This document shows positions 9,123 through 17,595 of a stretch of 64,000 bases of DNA, piece by piece. Every line of letters starts with the position of its first letter. The stretch's first letter is position 1. The notes beneath the pieces were generated by a model. The model saw only the letters and a list, made by a program, of their open reading frames with translations, did no database searches and was not told the origin of the DNA. The stretch is from assembly GCA_965183875.1 (NCBI GenBank), contig CBCYMK010000023.1, positions 1 through 64,000 on the forward strand, given 5' to 3'. The position numbers were made by a program, and so were the translations under genes. This DNA comes from UBA6772 sp965183875. Lineage in GTDB: Bacteria; Bacteroidota; Bacteroidia; Flavobacteriales; UBA7430.

Positions 9123-11339
9123 TTAAATCGCGTCTATAATCGCGTTTAGAGTAGCGCTTGGTCTCATAGAGCTTGCTGCAATATTGTCGTTTGGAGCGTA
9201 GTACCCTTTAAGGTCTACAACTGCACCTTGTACGGTGTTAAGCTCTTCAATAATCTTAGATTCATTATTAGAAAGCTCAGCTGCAATAGGAGCAAATTTA
9301 GCTTGTAATTCGGAATTGTCAGACTGCTTAGCTAATTCTTGTGCCCAGTATAGAGCGATATAGAAATGACTTCCTCTATTGTCTAGTTCATTTACCTTTC
9401 TCGATGGAGATTTCCCATTTTCTAGCAGAGATACCGTAGCATTGTCTAAAGTATTGGCTAAAATTTTTGCTTTAGGGTTATTGTTCGTTTCTGCTTCGTG
9501 TTCAAAAGAAACAGCTAAGGCTAAGAACTCTCCTAAAGAATCCCATCTTAAGTGATTTTCTTTGGTAAACTGTTGTACGTGTTTTGGAGCCGATCCACCA
9601 GCACCAGTTTCAAATAATCCACCACCGTTCATTAAAGGAACAATAGATAACATTTTAGCACTAGTACCCAATTCCAAAATAGGGAACAGGTCGGTGTTAT
9701 AATCTCTCAATACATTTCCGGTAACCGAAATGGTATCTTCTCCATCTTTCATTCTTCTTAGAGATACTTTAGTAGCTTCTATAGGAGAAAGAATTCTAAT
9801 GTCTAATCCTTCAGTATTGTGATTTGGTAAGTAAGTATTTACTTTTTTAATCAACTGAGCGTCGTGTGCTCTGTTTTCGTCTAACCAGAAAATTGTAGGA
9901 ACCTTAGTTGCTTTGGCTCTGTTAACGGCAAGCTTTACCCAGTCCTGAATAGGAAGATCTTTAACCTGACACATTCTCCAGATATCACCTTCTTCAACAT
10001 CGTGTTCTATTAAAACAGTACCAGCAGCATCTACTACCTGTACTTTACCTGCTTCAGTAATTTCGAAGGTTTTGTCGTGAGATCCGTATTCTTCCGCTTT
10101 CTGTGCCATTAATCCTACGTTAGGTACTGTTCCCATAGTAGTAGGGTCGAATGCGCCATTTTCTATACAGAAATCTATGGTTGCTTGGTAAATACCTGCG
10201 TAAGAACTGTCTGGGATAACTGCTTTTGTGTCCTGTGCTTTCCCTTCTTTATTCCACATCTTACCAGAATTTCTAATCATTGCTGGCATAGAGGCATCAA
10301 TAATTACATCGCTTGGTACGTGTAGGTTAGTGATTCCATTGTCAGAATCTACCATTGCTAAATCAGGCCCTTCGCTTAGGCATGTATGTATTTCCGCTTC
10401 TACCGCTGTTCTGGTAGTTTCGCTTAGTTGGTCTAGCTTACTTAGTAAGTTTCCAAAACCATTGTTTACGTTAATTCCAGCTTCTTCTAATTCGGCTCCG
10501 TATTTTTCAAATACCGACTTAAAATATACTTTTACACCATGACCAAATATGATTGGGTCTGAAACCTTCATCATAGTAGCTTTCATGTGTAGAGAGAAAA
10601 GTACCCCTTTAGCTTTTGCATCTGCTTTTTGTTCTTCTAAGAAAGAAAGCAATGCCTTTTTACTCATTAAGGTACCGTCTATAATTTCACCTTCGAGAAC
10701 AGAAACATTCTCTTTTAATACGGTAGTATTTTTGTCGTTAACTAGTTGGATTTTTACTTCTCCAGCAGTAGCGATAGTAACAGATTTTTCGTTGTGTGCG
10801 AAATCTCCCGATTGCATAGTAGAAACATGAGAAGCAGAATCTGTAGACCATTTACCCATAGAATGTGGGTTTTGTCTAGCGTAGGCTTTTACCGGCTTAG
10901 GAGCTCTGCGATCTGAGTTTCCTTCTCTAAGAACAGGGTTTACAGCGCTACCTTTAATTTTGTCGTAAGATGCTTTAATGCTTTTTTCCTCTTCATTTTT
11001 TGGTGAGTCCGGATAATTAGGGATTGCAAAACCATCGGCTTGAAGTTCTTCTATGGTAGCTTTTAGCTGTGGTACAGAAGCAGAGATGTTTGGCAATTTA
11101 ATAATGTTTGCGTCTGGCTGCTTTACTAATTTACCCAACTCTGCTAAGGCATCAGCTACCTGTTGCTCTGGCTTAAGAAACGAAGAGAAATTAGCAAGAA
11201 TTCTACTGGCTAAAGAAATATCTTTAGTCTCCATTTCGATTCCACATTGCTTAGCGAATGCTTGTACTATTGGAAGAAGAGATTTTGTTGCTAAAGCGGG
11301 TGCTTCATCAGTATGAGTATAGAAAATCTTAGACGACAT
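9123..11339 (-). CDS. icd: Isocitrate dehydrogenase, NADP-dependent, monomeric type
   Basis: Oxidises isocitrate to 2-oxoglutarate in the TCA cycle, making NADPH. At 738 residues it has the size and the N-terminal sequence (TDEAPALATKSLLPI) of the large monomeric IDH, unrelated in length to the ~415-residue dimeric enzyme. Other family stretches are YARQNPHSMGKWS, which carries substrate-site residues, and LIEHDVEEGDIWRMCQ. It is a single-gene unit between the palindromic terminator and a TACCTTTG -7 box about 60 bp upstream. Confidence 0.96.
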   Translation of the reverse strand: MSSKIFYTHTDEAPALATKSLLPIVQAFAKQCGIEMETKDISLASRILANFSSFLKPEQQVADALAELGKLVKQPDANIIKLPNISASVPQLKATIEELQADGFAIPNYPDSPKNEEEKSIKASYDKIKGSAVNPVLREGNSDRRAPKPVKAYARQNPHSMGKWSTDSASHVSTMQSGDFAHNEKSVTIATAGEVKIQLVNDKNTTVLKENVSVLEGEIIDGTLMSKKALLSFLEEQKADAKAKGVLFSLHMKATMMKVSDPIIFGHGVKVYFKSVFEKYGAELEEAGINVNNGFGNLLSKLDQLSETTRTAVEAEIHTCLSEGPDLAMVDSDNGITNLHVPSDVIIDASMPAMIRNSGKMWNKEGKAQDTKAVIPDSSYAGIYQATIDFCIENGAFDPTTMGTVPNVGLMAQKAEEYGSHDKTFEITEAGKVQVVDAAGTVLIEHDVEEGDIWRMCQVKDLPIQDWVKLAVNRAKATKVPTIFWLDENRAHDAQLIKKVNTYLPNHNTEGLDIRILSPIEATKVSLRRMKDGEDTISVTGNVLRDYNTDLFPILELGTSAKMLSIVPLMNGGGLFETGAGGSAPKHVQQFTKENHLRWDSLGEFLALAVSFEHEAETNNNPKAKILANTLDNATVSLLENGKSPSRKVNELDNRGSHFYIALYWAQELAKQSDNSELQAKFAPIAAELSNNESKIIEELNTVQGAVVDLKGYYAPNDNIAASSMRPSATLNAIIDAI

Positions 11340-11402
11340 AGGGTATATGTTTAATAAAACCGATAGCTCGGTTATAGTGAATGATCTGAATATTTAAGTG
11401 GG

Positions 11403-11410
11403 CAAAGGTA
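11403..11410 (-). promoter_or_regulatory. -7 box of icd promoter
   Basis: TACCTTTG on the minus strand fits the Bacteroidetes -7 consensus TAnnTTTG. It lies 63 bases before the icd start. No convincing -33 TTG element is seen. Confidence 0.5.
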
Positions 11411-11589
11411 ATAATTTGATTGTGTTTTATTTACTAATTGACTTTGAAATATTCACCTTCTAATTAGATTGGTTAAACAACAAAAGCCACCCTTATGAGA
11501 ATGGCTTTTACTGGCTTATTAAAGTTTAGCTAAAAGACTTATTTTTCTTGTTTTTTAATTAAGGTCTAGTTTGTGTTCCTAAAGGATGC

Positions 11590-12408
11590 CTATTTTTTTT
11601 GAGTATCCATATAAACAGTTTCTTTATAATCTTTTGGGTCAAACTCTATGGGGTACCTTCCTTCTGGGTAATGTTTATTGAGCTTGTCTAAAAACTCAGC
11701 CTTTACTTTTTCTCTAAGTTCATCTAAGTCATTTAGGGTGAGTGCTTCAGTTTCGAAAGGTGCCGATAAGTAGTTGATGCAAACCCCAGGTCTTATGCGT
11801 AGTTTGTGTGGCGGAAATAATTCACCTGCATTTATCATGCTTATAGCTACTATAGGTAAGTTACTCTCTATGGCTACTCTAAAAGCTCCATTGCGCATTT
11901 CGTTGAGTAGTTTGTCGTTCATGAAAATTGCCCCTTCAGGACATAAAAATAGAGAGGTATTACTTTTAGCTACATGCATAATTTTCTGAAAGCTGTCTTC
12001 TCTATCTTTTTCAGACTGTCTCTTTACCGGTATATGTCCTAGTCTGTTTGCTAGAAAACCTATAATTGGCCAATCGAAAACTTCTGCTTTTCCTAAAAAA
12101 CGTTTATAACTCTTTATTCCTAATACAGCTATAAATACATCTAAATAGGAGCGGTGATTAGCTATGTAGATATACGATTTAGAAAAATCCACTTTTGGGT
12201 CTTTTCGGAAAACGATTCTTATACCCCAACTAATTAGGATTAATCGACAACAAAATCGCAGGTGATAATCAATTATTTCACTTTCATTTTCTCCCCAAAT
12301 GAGAATAAACAACACCATTAATGGGAGGTTTATTAGGATGATTAAACCGGCAGAAATGAGGCATAATATTGTCCAATATATTTCAAATATATTTTTAAGG
12401 TAATTCAT
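11590..12408 (-). CDS. plsC: 1-acyl-sn-glycerol-3-phosphate acyltransferase-like
   Basis: Inner-membrane acyltransferase of the PlsC family, which acylates lysophosphatidic acid in phospholipid synthesis. The N-terminus has hydrophobic segments at about 9-38. The catalytic HX4D motif is NHRSYLD (H85-D90), and the third block is CPEGAIF (usually PEGT) near 155-160. The 272-residue length is normal. It lies 17 bases downstream of ispH on the same strand, so the two are probably one transcript. Other glycerolipid or ornithine-lipid acyltransferases share these motifs, so the exact acceptor is inferred. Confidence 0.82.
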   Translation of the reverse strand: MNYLKNIFEIYWTILCLISAGLIILINLPLMVLFILIWGENESEIIDYHLRFCCRLILISWGIRIVFRKDPKVDFSKSYIYIANHRSYLDVFIAVLGIKSYKRFLGKAEVFDWPIIGFLANRLGHIPVKRQSEKDREDSFQKIMHVAKSNTSLFLCPEGAIFMNDKLLNEMRNGAFRVAIESNLPIVAISMINAGELFPPHKLRIRPGVCINYLSAPFETEALTLNDLDELREKVKAEFLDKLNKHYPEGRYPIEFDPKDYKETVYMDTQKK

Positions 12409-12425
12409 GAGTAACCGTATTGGGA

Positions 12426-13655
12426 TTATTCTGTTTTTTCAAGATTTAGAAGTATATCCTCTGTAGATGATGCCTCGGGAAAATAACCGAGTATTTTTTT
12501 TAATACATTCTCTACAACGGTGTCGGGACAAGAAGCTCCACTAGTGAGTATAATGTCTATAACTTCTTTTTTTGGTAAGTAGTCTGTGCTGTTTAAAAGC
12601 TTTTTGTTTTCATAATCGAAATGTTGTATTTCCTTGGCGCTTTTAATTTCACTTTCGTTACTTATAAAGTAAGTAGGAAGTTTTTCTTCACATAATTCAA
12701 CTAAGTGAGAAGTATTGGAGCTATTGTATCCCCCTACAACAATTGCTAAATCTGCTTTTGTTTTAAGAAGGCCGTAGGTGGAATCTTGGTTTTCGTTAGT
12801 GGCATAACAAAGAGTGTCTCTGGTGTCTGCCATATGGTCTTTGCTGTTTTTAGCACCAAATTTCTCTAGCATTATACCTTTTAAGAAATTTGAAATTGCC
12901 TGAGTTTCTGTTGCCAGCATAGTGGTTTGATTGATCACTCCAATTTTATCTAAATCAGTTGTCGGATTAAAATTAGGGCTATACTTACCTTCAAAGCAAG
13001 ATTCAAAGTCTTCCATATTGCGTTTTCCTAAAATGAACTCCGACAGGATAATTGCTTCTTCCATATCCTTAATAATTAAGGAAGGTGCATTTTTCTTACT
13101 GTAAGAATAGGTGGCTCTAGTTTCTTCGTGCTTGTGCTTACCGTGAATGATAATTGTTTTATTCTGCTTACCTAGCTGATCGGCTCTTTTCCATACTCGG
13201 GTTACAAAAGGGCAGGTGGTGTCGTATTTTTTTGTTTCTATTCCTTTCTTTTCTAGTAGGTCTAAGATTTCTAAAGTGGTTCCGAAGGCTGGTATTATAA
13301 TGATGTCATCAGCGTGTATAGCATCCCATTCGATGAGTTGTTTGCCGTAGGTGTCCATAATAAACTTGATTCCTCGATCTTGGAGGTCGTCGTTTACATC
13401 AGGATTGTGAATCATTTGACTTAGTAAAAATATCCGTTTGTTTGGGTTTTCTTCTATTGCCTTATAAGAGATTTCGATTGCATTTTCTACCCCGAAACAA
13501 AAACCGAAATGTCGTGCTATATGTATTCTTAGTACACCGTAGTCTAGTGTAGTAGGGGAGAAGTCCTTTTTTCTAGGATCCTTTTTTTGTCGAATTTCTT
13601 TAATCTTTCCTATGATGGATGAACGGTAATAACTAGGGATGTCGAATTTTTTCAT
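12426..13655 (-). CDS. ispH: 4-hydroxy-3-methylbut-2-enyl diphosphate reductase
   Basis: Last enzyme of the MEP isoprenoid pathway, a [4Fe-4S] protein that makes IPP and DMAPP from HMBPP. The three cluster cysteines are in GFCFGVENA (C53), DTTCPFVTRVW (C148) and SGASCPDTVV (near 374). At 409 residues it is about 90 longer than E. coli IspH, with an N-terminal basic extension and a longer middle; the long form is normal in Bacteroidota. It is followed by plsC. A TACTTTTG -7 box lies 20 bases upstream, divergent from the rpsA promoter. Confidence 0.95.
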   Translation of the reverse strand: MKKFDIPSYYRSSIIGKIKEIRQKKDPRKKDFSPTTLDYGVLRIHIARHFGFCFGVENAIEISYKAIEENPNKRIFLLSQMIHNPDVNDDLQDRGIKFIMDTYGKQLIEWDAIHADDIIIIPAFGTTLEILDLLEKKGIETKKYDTTCPFVTRVWKRADQLGKQNKTIIIHGKHKHEETRATYSYSKKNAPSLIIKDMEEAIILSEFILGKRNMEDFESCFEGKYSPNFNPTTDLDKIGVINQTTMLATETQAISNFLKGIMLEKFGAKNSKDHMADTRDTLCYATNENQDSTYGLLKTKADLAIVVGGYNSSNTSHLVELCEEKLPTYFISNESEIKSAKEIQHFDYENKKLLNSTDYLPKKEVIDIILTSGASCPDTVVENVLKKILGYFPEASSTEDILLNLEKTE

Positions 13656-13675
13656 CTAGGCATTTTTCTTTGTCA

Positions 13676-13683
13676 CAAAAGTA
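13676..13683 (-). promoter_or_regulatory. -7 box of ispH-plsC promoter
   Basis: TACTTTTG on the minus strand matches TAnnTTTG, with 20 bases to the ispH ATG. Confidence 0.55.
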
Positions 13684-13752
13684 TTAATAATTAAGAGATA
13701 TTGAATTAATTATTTAGTGTGTTGTAAGTGTAGATAGCGCGGTAATATTTTG

Positions 13753-13760
13753 TATATTTG
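13753..13760 (+). promoter_or_regulatory. -7 box of rpsA promoter
   Basis: TATATTTG fits TAnnTTTG exactly and predicts an rpsA leader of about 97 bases. The nearest upstream TTG (13722-13724) is 28 bases away, longer than the usual -33/-7 spacing. Confidence 0.55.
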
Positions 13761-13833
13761 CGCACATTTTCTAATAAAGGTAGCGGAAAATAGTTTTTTT
13801 ATATAAACTCTTTCACCTTATTTTAAAGCTACC

Positions 13834-13869
13834 ATGGTGGAATACAAAAACCCTTTTTCCAATGTCTGA
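13834..13869 (+). other. Short upstream ORF overlapping the rpsA start codon
   Basis: An 11-codon ORF (MVEYKNPFSNV, stop TGA 13867-13869) begins 28 bases before the rpsA ATG and ends 8 bases inside rpsA in another frame. Its position in the predicted leader suggests possible translational coupling or control of S1 synthesis. Whether it is translated is unknown. Confidence 0.3.
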
Positions 13870-15676
13870 GGAGAAAGCAACAAACATAGAGGAAGTAGTA
13901 GTAGCTACTCCTACAGTTGAAGCAAACGCTGCTGAAACAAAAGATTTTGACTGGGATGCATACGCTGAAGGTGGTCTTGCGACATACTCTAAAGAAGAGT
14001 ATAAATCGTTTGAGACTATGTACGAAGCAACGCTACCAGAAGAAACACAAGCTGGTGTTATCGATGGTACAGTTTTAAACTTAACTGACCGCGAAGCAAT
14101 TATCACGATCGGTGGTAAGTCTGAAGGTGTGATCTCTTTAAACGAATTCCGTTACAATCCTGAATTAACAGTAGGAGATACGGTAGAAGTTTTAATTGAC
14201 CAACAAGAAGATAAAACTGGACAATTAGTATTGTCTCACCGTAAGGCACGTTCTATCCGTTCTTGGGATAGAGTTAATGCTGCTCATGATAATGAAGAAA
14301 TCGTTAACGGTTTTGTGAAATGTCGTACTAAAGGTGGTATGATCGTAGATGTATTTGGAATTGAAGCATTCTTGCCAGGTTCTCAAATCGACGTGAAGCC
14401 TATCCGTGATTACGATGTTTATGTAGGTAAAACAATGGAATTCAAGGTGGTGAAAATCAACCATGACTTCAAAAACGTTGTTGTATCACACAAAGCACTT
14501 ATCGAAGCTGATATCGAACTTCAGAAGAAAGAAATTATCGGTAAACTTGAAAAAGGTCAAGTTCTTGAAGGTACTGTGAAGAATATTACTTCTTACGGTG
14601 TGTTTATTGATCTTGGTGGTGTTGATGGACTTGTCCACATTACTGACCTTTCTTGGAACCGTATCAACCATCCAAACGAGATTGTTGAGCTAGACCAGAA
14701 AATTAATGTTGTAATCTTAGACTTCGATGAAGCTAAGACTAGAATTCAATTAGGTCTTAAGCAATTGTCTGCTCACCCATGGGATGCGCTAGATCAAGAG
14801 CTTAAAATTGGCGATCGCGTTAAAGGAAAAGTTGTTGTAATAGCTGATTACGGTGCGTTTATCGAAATTTTACCTGGTGTAGAAGGATTGATTCACGTTT
14901 CTGAAATGTCTTGGTCTACTCACCTAAGGTCTGCACAAGACTTTATGAAAGTTGGTGCTGAGGTAGAAGCTGAGATCTTAACACTTGACCGTGAAGACCG
15001 TAAAATGTCTCTTGGTCTTAAGCAATTAACTACAGACCCTTGGGCTGATATTACTGAAAAATACCCTGCTAAATCTAAGCACACTGGTATCGTTCGTAAC
15101 TTCACTAACTTTGGTGTTTTTGTTGAGCTAGAAGAAGGTGTTGACGGATTAGTTCACATCTCTGACCTTTCATGGACTAAGAAAGTTAAGCATCCATCAG
15201 AATTTACTTCTATCGGTGCTAAGCTTGATATTGTCGTTCTTGATTTAGATACTGAAAACAGAAGATTGTCTTTAGGTCACAAGCAGGTTGAAGAAAACCC
15301 TTGGGATACTTACGAAACTATCTTTGCTGAAGGTTCTGAACACGAAGGTGAAGTAACTGAAGTACACGATAAAGGTACTACTGTACTCTTTAAAACTGAA
15401 GGTGTTGAAGGATTTGCTCCTGGTAGACATTCAGAAAAAGAAGACGGTTCTAAATTAGCTACTGGTGAAGTTGTTAAATTCAGAGTTATTGAATTCAATA
15501 AAGGATCTAGAAAAATTGTTTTATCTCACACTATATTCTTCAAAGAATCTTTAGCTGCAGAGAAAAAGACAACTGCTAAAAATGTTAAAAATATCCAATC
15601 TAAAGTAGAGAAATCTACCCTAGGTGATATTGACGCATTAGCTGCTTTAAAAAGTAAATTAGAAAAAGGAGAGTAA
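13862..15676 (+). CDS. rpsA: 30S ribosomal protein S1
   Basis: RNA-binding ribosomal protein that helps load mRNA on the 30S subunit. Six S1 (OB-fold) repeats can be read in 604 residues, each with a GVFIDL-type core. Repeats 3-5 are the most canonical: TSYGVFIDLGGVDGLVH, ADYGAFIEILPGVEGLIH and TNFGVFVELEEGVDGLVH. The N-terminus is acidic. Codon use looks more regular than in neighbours, as expected for a highly expressed gene. It has its own -7 box and a strong terminator 24 bases after the stop. Confidence 0.97.
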   Translation: MSEEKATNIEEVVVATPTVEANAAETKDFDWDAYAEGGLATYSKEEYKSFETMYEATLPEETQAGVIDGTVLNLTDREAIITIGGKSEGVISLNEFRYNPELTVGDTVEVLIDQQEDKTGQLVLSHRKARSIRSWDRVNAAHDNEEIVNGFVKCRTKGGMIVDVFGIEAFLPGSQIDVKPIRDYDVYVGKTMEFKVVKINHDFKNVVVSHKALIEADIELQKKEIIGKLEKGQVLEGTVKNITSYGVFIDLGGVDGLVHITDLSWNRINHPNEIVELDQKINVVILDFDEAKTRIQLGLKQLSAHPWDALDQELKIGDRVKGKVVVIADYGAFIEILPGVEGLIHVSEMSWSTHLRSAQDFMKVGAEVEAEILTLDREDRKMSLGLKQLTTDPWADITEKYPAKSKHTGIVRNFTNFGVFVELEEGVDGLVHISDLSWTKKVKHPSEFTSIGAKLDIVVLDLDTENRRLSLGHKQVEENPWDTYETIFAEGSEHEGEVTEVHDKGTTVLFKTEGVEGFAPGRHSEKEDGSKLATGEVVKFRVIEFNKGSRKIVLSHTIFFKESLAAEKKTTAKNVKNIQSKVEKSTLGDIDALAALKSKLEKGE

Positions 15677-15700
15677 TTTCTACCCTTTTTTAAAATATCT

Positions 15701-15731
15701 AAAGCCTCCGATTATTCGGAGGCTTTTTTTT
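15701..15731 (+). terminator. Rho-independent terminator after rpsA
   Basis: A 10-bp stem AAAGCCTCCG/CGGAGGCTTT with a 6-base loop is followed by a T run. A second small hairpin (CCCTA/TAGGG, 15733-15745) follows directly. Because it precedes pyrR it could also act as an attenuator for read-through into the pyr genes. Confidence 0.88.
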
Positions 15732-15766
15732 GCCCTATTGTAGGGAGGATTTTAGAATAACAATAC

Positions 15767-15774
15767 TATATTTG
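15767..15774 (+). promoter_or_regulatory. -7 box just before pyrR start
   Basis: TATATTTG ends 5 bases before the pyrR ATG (15780). If transcription starts about 4 bases after the box, the mRNA is almost leaderless. Confidence 0.6.
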
Positions 15775-15779
15775 TTGCT

Positions 15780-16322
15780 ATGGGCGAAAAAATACTATTC
15801 AATCGTAAGGAGCTAAACCTAAGTGTAAACCGCTTATGCTGGCAACTGATTGAGAACCACTGTGAGTTTGAAGATACCGTTTTAATAGGAATGCAACCTC
15901 GAGGATACTTCCTAGCAGAGAAAATACATGCACGTTTAAAAGAACTTACCCAAATAAAGTCTATCCATTTGGGCTCTTTAGACATTACTTTTTTTAGAGA
16001 CGATTTTAGAAGGAGAGAGGAGCCTTTAGAGGCCAATCAAACTATTATCGATTTCCTAGTAGAAGGAAAAAAGGTCGTGTTTATAGACGATGTGCTTTAT
16101 ACAGGTAGAAGTATACGTGCCGGTATGGATGCAATAAATTCTTTTGGAAGACCTAAGCAAATAGAACTTCTAGTGCTTATAGATCGCAGGTTTAGTAGAG
16201 AGTTACCAATAGAGCCTAATTATGTGGGTAAGACTGTAGATGCTATAGACACCGAAAAGGTGGTGGTAGAATGGTCGAATGACGCGGATAAAAATGGCTT
16301 AGTTAGATTGATAAGAGAATAG
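15780..16322 (+). CDS. pyrR: Bifunctional pyr regulatory protein / uracil phosphoribosyltransferase PyrR
   Basis: Type I phosphoribosyltransferase. The PRPP loop VVFIDDVLYTGRSIRAG at about 98-114 is diagnostic of PyrR (VDDVLYTGRT in Bacillus), and the N-terminal RLCWQLIENH and VLIGMQPRG blocks also match. PyrR makes UMP from uracil and, in Gram-positives, binds pyr mRNA to cause attenuation. Here the predicted promoter leaves no leader for a classical PyrR attenuator, so any RNA control must act elsewhere. pyrB follows after 2 bases. Confidence 0.92.
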   Translation: MGEKILFNRKELNLSVNRLCWQLIENHCEFEDTVLIGMQPRGYFLAEKIHARLKELTQIKSIHLGSLDITFFRDDFRRREEPLEANQTIIDFLVEGKKVVFIDDVLYTGRSIRAGMDAINSFGRPKQIELLVLIDRRFSRELPIEPNYVGKTVDAIDTEKVVVEWSNDADKNGLVRLIRE

Positions 16323-16324
16323 AT

Positions 16325-17260
16325 ATGGGAAGTTTAAGTGTAAACCATTTAGTGGGTATAAAAGAATTATCATCAGATGATATCGAACTGATTTTTCAAA
16401 CTGCCGATAATTTTAAGTCTGTTATTAATAGACCCATAAAAAAAGTACCCTCTTTAAGAGATATTACTATTGCCAACTTGTTTTTTGAAAATTCAACACG
16501 TACTCGTTTGTCTTTCGAATTGGCCGAAAAAAGACTGTCTGCCGATGTAGTGAATTTTTCCGCTGCTTCTTCTTCAGTTAAAAAGGGAGAAACGCTTATC
16601 GATACCGTAAACAATATTTTAGCAATGAAAGTTGATATGGTTGTGATGCGTCATCCCAATCCTGGAGCGGCTAAATTCTTGTCTGAAAATGTGGATTCCA
16701 GAATCGTAAATGCTGGTGACGGTGCTCATGAGCATCCTACACAAGCTTTATTAGACTCTTATTCTATTAGAGAAAAACTAGGATCTGTAAAAGGGAAGAA
16801 AGTTGTTATTGTAGGGGATATTGTTCATTCTAGAGTAGCCCTGTCCAATATTTTCTGCTTGCAAAAACAAGGTGCCGAGGTTATGGTTTGTGGCCCTGCA
16901 ACACTTATCCCTAAGTATATTAAAGAACTAGGTGTTAAGGTTGAACACGATTTAAGAAATGCTTTAGAATGGTGTGATGTGGCTAATATGTTACGCATTC
17001 AGCTAGAACGTATGGATGTGAATTATTTTCCATCACTTAGAGAATACACCATGCTTTATGGATTGGATAAAGCCTTTTTAGACTCCCTATCCAAGAAAAT
17101 TATTGTGATGCACCCTGGCCCAATTAATAGGGGAGTAGAAATTACTTCGGATGTAGCAGATAGTGATCAAGCGATAATTTTAGACCAGGTAGAAAACGGA
17201 GTGGCTGTTAGAATGGCTGTTATTTATCTACTTGCTCAAACAATTAAAAGAGAAGAATAA
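16325..17260 (+). CDS. pyrB: Aspartate carbamoyltransferase catalytic subunit
   Basis: Joins carbamoyl phosphate and aspartate in pyrimidine synthesis. The carbamoyl-phosphate motif STRTR is at 57-61 (FFENSTRTRLSFE), and the second conserved block HEHPTQALLDSY lies near 137-148. A late block MHPGPINRGVEI is also typical of ATCase. The length of 311 residues is normal for the catalytic chain. No pyrI regulatory subunit is adjacent, as in class C enzymes that associate with other partners or act as simple trimers. The stop codon overlaps the next start by one base. Confidence 0.96.
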   Translation: MGSLSVNHLVGIKELSSDDIELIFQTADNFKSVINRPIKKVPSLRDITIANLFFENSTRTRLSFELAEKRLSADVVNFSAASSSVKKGETLIDTVNNILAMKVDMVVMRHPNPGAAKFLSENVDSRIVNAGDGAHEHPTQALLDSYSIREKLGSVKGKKVVIVGDIVHSRVALSNIFCLQKQGAEVMVCGPATLIPKYIKELGVKVEHDLRNALEWCDVANMLRIQLERMDVNYFPSLREYTMLYGLDKAFLDSLSKKIIVMHPGPINRGVEITSDVADSDQAIILDQVENGVAVRMAVIYLLAQTIKREE

Positions 17261-17583
17261 TGGCTTGGGAACTAAAAAAAGAAGAGAAATACACACTTTA
17301 TACAGCTTCATTTCCAACAGTTTCAAGTTTTGAAGAATCACTCCTGACCTTAGAGTCTACTACCAATAAAGTAATCGACTGTAGGTCTTTAGTATTGACT
17401 CCCACTGCAATAGATTTATTAGCTAAAGCATACGATTTACACGCCTCTTCGAGCATCTCTTTTGTAGTTGTTATTTCAGAAGATGATGATATGGATACAC
17501 TAGAAGAACATTTCGTTGTAGTTCCTACTATATCTGAGGCAATTGAGTATATTTACATGGAAGAATTAGAAAGAAACATTTAA
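17260..17583 (+). CDS. Small STAS-like protein of the pyr-rnz operon
   Basis: A 107-residue cytoplasmic protein without signal or membrane segment. Predicted alternation (VIDCRSLVLTPTAIDLLAKAYDLH, readable in parts, then SISFVVVISEDDDMDTLEEHFVVVPTISEAI) resembles an anti-sigma-antagonist (STAS) fold. It starts within the pyrB stop codon. As I recall, in several flavobacteria a similar small gene lies between pyrB and rnz and is sometimes annotated as ribonuclease Z because of that position; it has no metallo-beta-lactamase motif. Function unknown. Confidence 0.65.
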   Translation: MAWELKKEEKYTLYTASFPTVSSFEESLLTLESTTNKVIDCRSLVLTPTAIDLLAKAYDLHASSSISFVVVISEDDDMDTLEEHFVVVPTISEAIEYIYMEELERNI

Positions 17584-17595
17584 CAAAAAAAAATC

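Noticed and set aside
10228..11316. Plus-strand ORFs of 87-104 codons opposite icd
   Set aside because: They are antisense frames of a well-supported gene, without start signals or family resemblance.
11482..11509. AAAAGCCA/TGGCTTTT inverted repeat as a terminator
   Set aside because: Stem is weak, loop is 12 bases and there is no T-run on either strand; no gene clearly ends there.
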